DNA from: Treponema sp.
GTDB taxonomy: Bacteria; Spirochaetota; Spirochaetia; Treponematales; Treponemataceae
Reading direction: 5' to 3'
Length of the DNA stretch: 47,914 bases
NCBI GenBank assembly: GCA_017550685.1
Contig: JAFZOJ010000013.1
Coordinates: 1-47,914, forward strand
The position numbers were made by a program, and so were the translations under genes. This document shows positions 41,375 to 47,914 of the stretch, piece after piece. Each line of letters begins with the position of its first letter. Within the stretch, counting starts at the first letter, position 1. The notes beneath the pieces are model-generated. The model searched no databases, was not told the origin of the DNA, and saw nothing but the letters and a program-made list of their open reading frames with translations.

Positions 41375-41863
41375 CTACATTACAACTGATCCACGATCCA
41401 TTGCCGTTAAACCAGTCTTCACATATTCCAATATACCAAACGGCTCTAAGAGTCGAATAAGGCTTTCGATTTTGTCTTCGCTTCCGGTGGCTTCTACTAC
41501 CACAGAATCAATTCCCACATCAACAATGTGTGCGCGGAAAATGTCACAGGTTTCTATGATTGTACCGCGGTTGGTTCCTTCGGCACGTACCTTGATAAGG
41601 GCCATTTCCCTCTGACAGGTAGAACCTGAGTCGCATTTTTTTATTGCAAGAACTTCTACAAGCTTGGCAAGCTGTTTTTGAATCTGTTCAAGAATGTACT
41701 CATCGCCTTTAACGACAATTGTCATGCGTGACTGGTCCGGATTAGAAGTTTCGCAGACAGTAAGAGAATCAATATTATAACCACGACGACTAAACAAGCC
41801 AGACACTCGGCTCAGGACTCCGGCCTTATTCTCAACAAGTACACTTAAAACAAATTTTTCCAT
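41375..41863 (-). CDS. ilvN: Acetolactate synthase small (regulatory) subunit
   Basis: IlvN binds valine and activates the large subunit in branched-chain amino-acid synthesis. The N-terminal ACT domain (MEKFVLSVLVENKAGVLSRV, SGLFSRRGYNIDSLTV) and the C-terminal domain (LIKVRAEGTNRGTIIETCDI, then FRAHIVDV) are typical, and the 162-residue length is normal. AGGAG lies 9 nt before the ATG. The large subunit gene is not adjacent; thrA lies upstream on the same strand. The gap to thrA is filled by two family B palindromes. Confidence 0.93.
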   Translation of the reverse strand: MEKFVLSVLVENKAGVLSRVSGLFSRRGYNIDSLTVCETSNPDQSRMTIVVKGDEYILEQIQKQLAKLVEVLAIKKCDSGSTCQREMALIKVRAEGTNRGTIIETCDIFRAHIVDVGIDSVVVEATGSEDKIESLIRLLEPFGILEYVKTGLTAMDRGSVVM

Positions 41864-41880
41864 ACGATTTCTCCTACTAA

Positions 41881-41943
41881 AGATTCCCGGGTCAAGCCCG
41901 GGAATGACAGTTTTGTCATTGTCGGGCTTGACCCGACAATCTA
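41881..41943. repeat. Two family B palindromes between thrA and ilvN
   Basis: AGATTCCCGGGTCAAGCCCG plus nine bases (41881-41909) and TGTCATTGTCGGGCTTGACC plus nine bases (41915-41943) lie in opposite orientation. The last three bases include the thrA stop codon. Confidence 0.88.
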
Positions 41944-44445
41944 TCTCTCCATATTAAACGACACCGTTCTCAAAATATCCCCAAAGACACCGGCTGCAGT
42001 AACTCCGGCACCGGCACCGTAACCGCGGACTGTAAGAGGGATCGGCTGGTAGCGCTCTGTATAGAATACAAAGGCATTTTCGCCACCCTTTACACTGAAC
42101 AGCGGATCAGTTACAGGTACTTCCATCATACCCACCTTGACCTTGCCGTCCTTAATTGTAGCACCCATACGAAGCACCATATCCTTCTTTTTAAGGGCTG
42201 CAATTTTTTTGGCAAAGTAGTCATCAACCTGAGGAAGCTTTTCCAGAAATTCTTCTACCGTACCACTTGGGTCAAAGCTGTCCGGGAATACAGGAAGCAT
42301 TTCTATATCTGTAAGCTCAATTTCAATTCCACTTTCGCGGGCAATAATAAGTGCCTTGCGTGCAACATCCTTTCCTTCAAGGTCGTCGCGTGGATCAGGC
42401 TCGGTATACTTAAGTTCTTTGGCTTCAAGCACAGCCTTACTGAACGAAACACCTTCGTCAAGCTTACCAAAAATATAAGAAAGAGAACCGGACATAATTC
42501 CGTTAAAGCTTTCAAGCTTATCACCGGATTTGTAAAGGTTCTGCAGAGTATCAATAATAGGAAGACCGGCACCAACGTTTGTTTCGTAAAGGAAGCGGCG
42601 GTGCATCTTGTTAGCAGTACGACGCAGCTCATGATAGAACTCAATATCCATAGAGTTTGCACGCTTGTTTGGAGTTGCAATGCTCATACCTGCATTGAGA
42701 ATATCCAGATAGCGTTCCGGCAGGTCGTAACTTGCAGTACAATCTACAAATACCGGGTTAAGAGGCTTCTTTTCTTTTACAAACTTGATGATATCGTCTA
42801 CGTTCTTGTTTGAATTGAACGGGAACTGAGGCTTTTTCATCTGTTCACGCCAGTCGCTCAGATCAAGGCCGTCTTCGTTCAAAATCATACCGTCAATTGT
42901 AGTGATACACAAAACCTTAATGTCTACGTTTTCCTTAAGGAGCTTTTCCCTCTGGTCGCGTATCTGGTCAATCATAGTACCACCGATTGTACCTGCACCA
43001 AATGCAAATACTTCGATTGACTGAGCAGTATGGAAGAAGAAGCGGTGAATTGCACGAACAGCAGTATCTGCATATTCACATTCAATTACGGCACTGATAC
43101 AGCGCTCGCTTGAACCCTGTGCAATAGCCTTAATGTTAATATCCTGGCTAGAAAGTGCATTCAGGAATTTTCCTGCAACACCACGGTTTGCAATCATTCC
43201 GTCTCCAACAACGCTTACAATTGCACAGTCAGGACGAACATCAATTTCGTCAATCAGTTTTTCACGGATTTCAAGCTCAAACTTTGCAGCAAGTGCATCG
43301 CGTACCTTGGCAGCTTCGTTGTCGCGTACACAGAAAGAAATTGTGTATTCGCTTGAAGACTGGGTAATCAAAAGAATTGAAGAACCGGCAGCAGAAACTG
43401 CAGAGAAAATCTTGCTTGCCATGCCTGTACGTCCGCGCATCAATGAACCGCCAACGCTTATCATGGAAACATGCTTAAGAGAAGAAATACCACAGATGCT
43501 TGACTTACGGCGGCTGTCAAAAGGACCTTTACCAATGCGGGTTCCGCGGGCACTAGGGTTATGGCTGTTCAAGCTCCAGGCTTCTATGCCCTTTGCCTGC
43601 AGCGGAGCAATTGTCTTAGGGTGCAATACTTTAGAACCAAAGAACGAAAGCTCCATGGCTTCTTCGTAAGACATGTCATCTACTAAGATAGCGTCCTTAA
43701 CAACACGAGGATCTGCAGTAAATACACCGTCAACATCGGTCCAGAACTCTACGCGCTTAACACGCAGGGCAGCACCAATAATTGCGGCAGAAAAATCTGA
43801 ACCGTTGCGGCCGAGCAATCCCATTACAGGCTTGGTTTCGGAACCGCCGCTCCAGGTACATATAAAACCAGGGAACAAAAGGATGCGTGTCTGACTTGGA
43901 CTTGCACCATCGCGGAACGGAGCACAGGCTTCGTTACAAAGAGAATAGTCTGCCTCCCCTTCCTTTTGATTTCCGGTTGTAAAAACATATTTTCTTGAGT
44001 CAAGGAAAATAACACTCTGCTTTTTTGCAAGAAGTACATTTTCCATAATAGGGGCAGAAAGAAGCTCTCCCATGCCCATAATACGGCAGTGAACAGTGTC
44101 CGGACATTCACCAAAAGAGACACAGCCTGCCAGAAGTTTTTCGAGCTCAGTAAAGTTTGGTTCAAGACGTGCCATTACCTTTTCGGCATTAAAGCCTGGC
44201 AGCTTGGACTGCAGCTCGAGACAAATTTCTGAGTGGGTATTACGAATATCTGTTACGTAGTTGGTTCCGGCAATTCCGGAAATACATGCATCAATTGCAG
44301 ACTGAAGTGTATTGGAAATGCCTGCAACAGCACTTACAATAACAGAAAGACGATCTTCCTTGGCGCGGGAAATAATAATCTCGCTGGAAGCCAGGATGCG
44401 GCGGGCATTAGCCATTGACGTGCCGCCAAATTTGAGTGTAATCAT
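41941..44445 (-). CDS. thrA: Bifunctional aspartokinase / homoserine dehydrogenase
   Basis: The fused enzyme catalyses the first and third steps toward threonine and methionine. The kinase domain (residues 1-300) opens MITLKFGGTSMANARRILAS and includes GFICTWSGGSETKPVMGLLG and RNGSDFSAAIIGAAL. Two ACT domains follow (about 315-465), the site of threonine feedback in the family. The dehydrogenase (about 470-834) shows VFAFGAGTIGGTMIDQIRDQ, NVGAGLPIIDTLQNLYKSGD and GIMSGSLSYIF, with the catalytic Lys/Asp segment ELKYTEPDPRDDLEGKDVAR. Length is near E. coli ThrA (820). A structured leader precedes it. Confidence 0.96.
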   Translation of the reverse strand: MITLKFGGTSMANARRILASSEIIISRAKEDRLSVIVSAVAGISNTLQSAIDACISGIAGTNYVTDIRNTHSEICLELQSKLPGFNAEKVMARLEPNFTELEKLLAGCVSFGECPDTVHCRIMGMGELLSAPIMENVLLAKKQSVIFLDSRKYVFTTGNQKEGEADYSLCNEACAPFRDGASPSQTRILLFPGFICTWSGGSETKPVMGLLGRNGSDFSAAIIGAALRVKRVEFWTDVDGVFTADPRVVKDAILVDDMSYEEAMELSFFGSKVLHPKTIAPLQAKGIEAWSLNSHNPSARGTRIGKGPFDSRRKSSICGISSLKHVSMISVGGSLMRGRTGMASKIFSAVSAAGSSILLITQSSSEYTISFCVRDNEAAKVRDALAAKFELEIREKLIDEIDVRPDCAIVSVVGDGMIANRGVAGKFLNALSSQDINIKAIAQGSSERCISAVIECEYADTAVRAIHRFFFHTAQSIEVFAFGAGTIGGTMIDQIRDQREKLLKENVDIKVLCITTIDGMILNEDGLDLSDWREQMKKPQFPFNSNKNVDDIIKFVKEKKPLNPVFVDCTASYDLPERYLDILNAGMSIATPNKRANSMDIEFYHELRRTANKMHRRFLYETNVGAGLPIIDTLQNLYKSGDKLESFNGIMSGSLSYIFGKLDEGVSFSKAVLEAKELKYTEPDPRDDLEGKDVARKALIIARESGIEIELTDIEMLPVFPDSFDPSGTVEEFLEKLPQVDDYFAKKIAALKKKDMVLRMGATIKDGKVKVGMMEVPVTDPLFSVKGGENAFVFYTERYQPIPLTVRGYGAGAGVTAAGVFGDILRTVSFNMER

Positions 44446-44540
44446 AAAAACCTTCCCGCCGAAGACCGCAATTTCCCTGAATTTTCAGGCGAGCAAGCTC
44501 TTGTAAAAGTTTCCCCTTACAAGAGCAGGTCGGAATTCAG
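44446..44540 (-). promoter_or_regulatory. Structured leader of thrA with alternative pairings
   Basis: A 10-bp hairpin, GCTCTTGTAA (44497-44506) with TTACAAGAGC (44517-44526), lies 50-80 nt before the ATG. The segment CTGAATT (44477-44483) can pair with TTCAG right next to it (44484-44488) or with AATTCAG (44534-44540) on the other side of the hairpin, but not both. This is attenuator-like geometry. No Thr-rich leader peptide was found and it does not match riboswitch cores I know. Confidence 0.5.
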
Positions 44541-44578
44541 CTATAGTATTAATATTACAATAATAACAAATCTATAAA

Positions 44579-45328
44579 TTACAAAACGCAGATAGGAACA
44601 AAAGTTTCTGCCTTAAGCGAAGCACCACCAATAAGACCACCGTCAATATCAGGCTGTGCCAGAAGCTCTGCTGCGTTAGCTGCCTTCATGGAACCACCAT
44701 ACTGGATGATTGTTTCATCAGCAACCTTCTGGTTGTAAAGCTTTGCAATGTATCCGCGGATAAACTTATGAATTGCCTGAGCATCTTCAGGAGTAGCAGT
44801 TTTACCTGTACCGATAGCCCAAACCGGTTCATAAGCAATTGTTACGTTCTTCATCTGTTCTTCGGTAACTCCGGCAAGACCTGCGCTAAGCTGGAATGCA
44901 CAAACCTGTTCTGCTTCTCCTGCTTCGCGTTCGCTCAAAAGTTCACCTATACAAAGATCAACTTCAAGACCGCTGGCCAAAGCCTTGCGAACCTTTTTGT
45001 TAATAAGTTCATCAGATTCACCAATTTCGTGACGGCGTTCTGAGTGACCAAGAATTACACAGCCGCAGCCGATATCCTTGAGCATTTCGCATGAAACTTC
45101 ACCTGTGTGAGCTCCATTACCTGTAGCGGCACAATCCTGTGCAGCCAGAATGATGTTTGAGCCCTTTACAACCTGAGCTACTGCATCAAGGTATACAAAA
45201 GGAACACCAATCATGTATTTGTTTGTTTTACCCTTCAACTGTTCAACAAGATCCTTAGCAAGAGCAACAGCTTCTGCTTTAGTTGTATTCATTTTCCAGT
45301 TTCCGGCAATATAATGTGTACGTGCCAT
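44579..45328 (-). CDS. tpiA: Triosephosphate isomerase
   Basis: TpiA interconverts dihydroxyacetone phosphate and glyceraldehyde 3-phosphate. AGNWKMNTTKAEAVALAKDL carries the substrate-binding Asn and Lys, VILGHSERRHEIGE the catalytic His, and VTIAYEPVWAIGTGKTATPE the catalytic Glu and loop 6. GGLIGGASLKAETFVPI closes the barrel. The 249-residue length is normal. AGGAGT lies 6-7 nt before the ATG, just beside a family A repeat remnant. pgk lies further upstream on the same strand, separated by cysK and a (+) gene. Confidence 0.97.
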   Translation of the reverse strand: MARTHYIAGNWKMNTTKAEAVALAKDLVEQLKGKTNKYMIGVPFVYLDAVAQVVKGSNIILAAQDCAATGNGAHTGEVSCEMLKDIGCGCVILGHSERRHEIGESDELINKKVRKALASGLEVDLCIGELLSEREAGEAEQVCAFQLSAGLAGVTEEQMKNVTIAYEPVWAIGTGKTATPEDAQAIHKFIRGYIAKLYNQKVADETIIQYGGSMKAANAAELLAQPDIDGGLIGGASLKAETFVPICVL

Positions 45329-45340
45329 AATGACTCCTGT

Positions 45341-45360
45341 GTAAGGCCGCTGACGACCTT
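45341..45360. repeat. Partial family A repeat before tpiA
   Basis: GTAAGGCCGCTGACGACCTT matches the first part of the repeats at 236 and 8038, with two changes in the palindrome. It lacks the A/T hairpin part and lies in the tpiA leader, 4 bp from its ribosome site. Confidence 0.6.
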
Positions 45361-45401
45361 CTTATCTTATTTATCAGATATTTTAGTAAATTTAACAGAT
45401 G

Positions 45402-45434
45402 TTTACAATAGAAAAAAAAACTGTATAATATAAT
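45402..45434 (+). promoter_or_regulatory. Promoter of the GGDEF gene
   Basis: TTTACA (45402-45407) and TATAAT (45424-45429) with 16 bp between. A second TATAAT overlaps at 45429-45434. The start codon is 11-16 nt after these boxes and has no ribosome site, so the leader is very short. Confidence 0.65.
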
Positions 45435-45445
45435 CGGACACTAAA

Positions 45446-46597
45446 ATGAATTCTTATTACACTGTAGTTATAATTATTTGTGTTCTCACCATGACGTCGC
45501 TGGCCTTTGATGTTGGTAAAAATACCATATTAAGCAAAGAAGACATCAAATGGTTCCGTCTTTCGTTTATCCTTACGGCAGTTGGTGCAATTTGTGAATA
45601 TCTGGGTGTTCGTTTTGATAAAATCGGACCTAATATTCCATGGCTCCACTACCTTATAACCTTTACAGAATTTTCAGTTTCTCCGTTCCTTGGAATATGT
45701 CTTGCACGCAGCTGCGGAATGAAGCGCACCATCAAGCCTTTTTCAATCATTATGCTTGTGAATGTGCTGCTCGAGGCAATGTCAATCAAGAACGGTAAAA
45801 TTTTCTACATAGATTCAAACGGTATTTTCCAGCGCGGAGACGAATACTGGATTTACATGATGTTCTGCGTAATCGGAATTGCTTACATCCTGTTTGTATT
45901 TGTTCTGATTGGTATTCGTGCCAAGCTCCGCAATCTTATAAGCGTAATCCTTATTGCAATGATTATGATTACAGGACAGGTTGCCAACGCAATAGACGGA
46001 AACATTTATTCAGGCTATCTTTCAATCTGTGTAACCGCCACCCTGCTCTACATTTTTATTCAGAACATGCTCCGGCACATAATGATGGAAACAATCAACC
46101 TTGAAAAGGATATTTCCAATCATGACTCGCTTACCAAGGTTTTGAGCCGTATTTCCTACGACAACCGTATCCGCGAAATTGACAAGAACATAAGGCTTAC
46201 TCCGCAGACTATGAAATTTGCCATTTGTGAATGTGACTTGAATAATCTTAAGATTATAAACGATACTTTTGGCCACGATTCCGGCGATACCTACATCATC
46301 AACTGCTGCAAGACTATCTGCGATATTTTTAAACACAGTCCGGTTTACAGAACAGGCGGTGATGAATTTGTTGCAATCCTGCAGAGTGATGATTACGACA
46401 ATCTTGAGCAGATTAAAAAGTCTGTTCAGGAGCTGTCCATTTCAGAAATTACAAAAGAATCCACTCTTATAGAAAAGAATTCGTTTGCCGCAGGCTTTGC
46501 AGTTTTTGATTCTGCCAAAGACAAAAGCTTTAATGATGTTATGAAGCGCGCCGACGTTGAGATGTATCATCATAAAAAGATGTTGAAAAGCCTTTAA
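45446..46597 (+). CDS. Membrane-bound GGDEF diguanylate cyclase
   Basis: The 383-residue protein has about six N-terminal membrane helices (residues 1-215, such as PFSIIMLVNVLLEAMSI and YWIYMMFCVIGIAYILFVFV) and a cytoplasmic GGDEF domain. DSLTKVLSRISYDNRI opens the domain and FKHSPVYRTGGDEFVAIL holds the intact GGDEF catalytic loop, so c-di-GMP synthesis is likely. The inhibitory RxxD motif before the loop is absent. The sensor part belongs to no family I can name. Its stop codon overlaps the convergent cysK stop by 3 bases. Confidence 0.9.
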   Translation: MNSYYTVVIIICVLTMTSLAFDVGKNTILSKEDIKWFRLSFILTAVGAICEYLGVRFDKIGPNIPWLHYLITFTEFSVSPFLGICLARSCGMKRTIKPFSIIMLVNVLLEAMSIKNGKIFYIDSNGIFQRGDEYWIYMMFCVIGIAYILFVFVLIGIRAKLRNLISVILIAMIMITGQVANAIDGNIYSGYLSICVTATLLYIFIQNMLRHIMMETINLEKDISNHDSLTKVLSRISYDNRIREIDKNIRLTPQTMKFAICECDLNNLKIINDTFGHDSGDTYIINCCKTICDIFKHSPVYRTGGDEFVAILQSDDYDNLEQIKKSVQELSISEITKESTLIEKNSFAAGFAVFDSAKDKSFNDVMKRADVEMYHHKKMLKSL

Positions 46598-47535
46598 AAC
46601 TCTACATCCTCATCAAAAAGCGGTGTACTAAAATAGCGCTCTGCAGTGTCAGGAAGGACAGTAACAACAGTCTTACCGGGGCCCAGTGCCTTTGCAAGCT
46701 CAAGGGCGGCTGCAACATTTGTACCGCTGGAAATACCGCACATAATGCCTTCTTTGCGCGAAAGCTCACGGCTTGTACGGATTGCCTGACTGTCTGTAAC
46801 TATAAAAATATCATCGTAAATGTCTTTGTTCAAAATGGAAGGAATTAATCCGTCGCCAATTCCCATCTGCAGGTGAGTTCCTACACTACCCCCGCTAAGA
46901 ATTGCCGCATGAGCAGGTTCAACTGCCCAGATTGTAATATCCGGATTTTTTTCTTTAAGGACTTCGCCAATGCCTGTAAGGGTTCCGCCGGTTCCAATAC
47001 CGGAACAAAATCCGTCTATAGGTCCGTCTACATCTTTAAGAATTTCGACTGCAGTCTGCTCGCGCTGAATCTGCGGGTTTGCAGGGTTTTCAAACTGCTG
47101 CGGAATAAAAACATGCGGGTCCATGTGCTGCATGTAAAAGGCAGTATCAATACATTCCTGAATACACTTGCCGATATCGCCGTTGTCGTGAACAAGCTTA
47201 ACTTCGGCACCATAGTGCTTTACAATTTTACGGCGTTCTTCGCTTACACTGTCCGGCATAATGATAATAGTTTTGTAGCCTCGCACAGCACCAACAAGCG
47301 CAAGACCAATTCCCTGGTTACCGCTGGTAGGCTCTACGATTACAGAGTTTTTGTCTATAAGGCCTTTTTTTTCGGCATCAAGAATCATATTGTAAGCAGT
47401 TCGTGTTTTTATTGAACCGCCTACATTCAGGCCTTCAAATTTAACAAGAACACGCGCCATGTCCGGCGTTACCATTTTCTGTAACTGAATAAGAGGTGTG
47501 TGTCCGATAGCATCAAGAATGTTGTTGTAGATCAT
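46594..47535 (-). CDS. cysK: Cysteine synthase (O-acetylserine sulfhydrylase)
   Basis: This PLP enzyme makes cysteine from O-acetylserine and sulfide. FEGLNVGGSIKTRTAYNMIL carries the PLP Lys region, with GG-SIKTR in place of the usual GGSVKDR. VEPTSGNQGIGLALVGA is the substrate loop, and GFCSGIGTGGTLTGIGEVLK binds the cofactor phosphate. The 313-residue length is normal. I chose the ATG at 47535 (MIYNNILDAIGHTPLIQL); a TTG at 47547 is possible, since GGAGGT lies 7 nt before it, but that GGAGGT is part of a repeat. Confidence 0.92.
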   Translation of the reverse strand: MIYNNILDAIGHTPLIQLQKMVTPDMARVLVKFEGLNVGGSIKTRTAYNMILDAEKKGLIDKNSVIVEPTSGNQGIGLALVGAVRGYKTIIIMPDSVSEERRKIVKHYGAEVKLVHDNGDIGKCIQECIDTAFYMQHMDPHVFIPQQFENPANPQIQREQTAVEILKDVDGPIDGFCSGIGTGGTLTGIGEVLKEKNPDITIWAVEPAHAAILSGGSVGTHLQMGIGDGLIPSILNKDIYDDIFIVTDSQAIRTSRELSRKEGIMCGISSGTNVAAALELAKALGPGKTVVTVLPDTAERYFSTPLFDEDVEF

Positions 47536-47552
47536 AATATAACTCAAAAAAA

Positions 47553-47643
47553 GACCTCCGGGTCAAGCCCGAAGGTGACATGTCATTGTCGGTCAAGCCC
47601 GAAGGTGACAAATTGTGTCATTGTCGGGCTTGACCCGACAATC
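47553..47643. repeat. Three family B palindromes between pgk and cysK
   Basis: Copies lie at 47553-47580, 47581-47610 and 47616-47643. The first two read in one direction (GGGTCAAGCCCGAAGG-like) and the third is inverted (TGTCATTGTCGGGCTTGACC). They fill nearly the whole gap and end 4 bp before the pgk stop. Confidence 0.88.
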
Positions 47644-47646
47644 TAT

Positions 47647-47914
47647 TTATTTTGTAGCCAAGATTGCGATACCTGGGAGTGTTTTTCCTTCAAGGAATTC
47701 AAGTGATGCACCACCACCGGTAGAAACGTGGCTCATCTTGTCTGCAAGATTGAACTTGTTTACAGCAGCAACAGAGTCACCACCACCAACTACAGTCATA
47801 GCACCGCGGCCAGTAGCATCGGCAACAAGCTGAGCAACAGTAGCAGTTCCCTTAGCAAATGCGTCAAACTCGAATACACCAACAGGTCCGTTCCATACAA
47901 CAGACTTAGCTGTA
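47647..47914 (-). CDS. pgk: Phosphoglycerate kinase, C-terminal part
   Basis: Eighty-eight codons of a frame that continues past the window end. They encode [36 protein letters not shown] and [20 protein letters not shown], then [10 protein letters not shown] and the stop. These are the nucleotide-binding and hinge segments at the end of Pgk, with the conserved GGG loops. Codon choice is strongly biased, as in highly expressed genes. Pgk makes ATP from 1,3-bisphosphoglycerate in glycolysis. Confidence 0.96.
   Translation of the reverse strand, partial: TAKSVVWNGPVGVFEFDAFAKGTATVAQLVADATGRGAMTVVGGGDSVAAVNKFNLADKMSHVSTGGGASLEFLEGKTLPGIAILATK

Noticed and set aside
44446..44578. SAM, lysine or T-box element before thrA
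   Set aside because: None of the core sequences of these classes that I know can be found; only generic hairpins are present.

Overview
The window looks like a chromosomal segment of a spirochaete, most likely a Treponema of the gut, rumen or oral type. This is inferred from gene content and order, since no rRNA or species marker is present. Supporting signs are moderate GC, many lipoproteins with short signal peptides, a poly-G tract inside a lipoprotein promoter (a treponemal habit), a Treponema-like SpoVG and a MurE without the usual DAP signature. The order rplU-rpmA-obg-nadD-yqeK-lytR-rsfS is also compatible with this group. Genes for Thr and Cys synthesis and one branched-chain gene argue against a minimal pathogen.

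Layout. 1-4.3 kb (+): end of sufB, sufD, then murE and ddl for peptidoglycan. 4.3-8.0 kb: a small membrane protein, a 154-bp palindromic element, a parvulin-like chaperone and a DUF115 protein. 8-15 kb (-): tilS, a TPR protein and a trypsin-like lipoprotein, tightly overlapping, then lepA. 15-17 kb (-): ispE, spoVG, tRNA-Gln and rplY. 17.1 kb (+): an extremely acidic small protein. 17.4-22.4 kb (-): rplU, rpmA, obg, nadD, yqeK, lytR and rsfS, with a structured rplU leader.

22.5-28.0 kb is an accessory island between rplU and icd. It holds two AAA+/DUF4143 ATPase genes, each preceded by five direct repeats with a 23-bp period but unrelated sequence. It also holds an Rpn-type nuclease gene with decayed relatives, and a lipoprotein gene whose promoter spacer contains nine G. 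The second ATPase and its array are bracketed by an 18-bp perfect direct repeat that carries the -35 box of icd. This is the most promising region for an undescribed system.

28-47.9 kb: icd; a (-) operon of a zinc-ribbon protein, murI, two large fibronectin-III lipoproteins and two small exported proteins; then a pentapeptide protein, a variant metallo-beta-lactamase-fold protein and a membrane-anchored HExxH protein. These are followed by ilvN, thrA with a structured leader, tpiA, a diguanylate cyclase, cysK and the end of pgk.

Two genome-wide habits stand out. Several families of short palindromic repeats sit directly on stop codons or inside reading frames, and the same repeat gives the peptide GPS-x-x-SGT in SufD, NadD and YqeK. 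Several genes have a good -10 box only 5-12 nt before the start codon, which suggests leaderless mRNAs. All family assignments come from reading motifs by eye; no database search was run.
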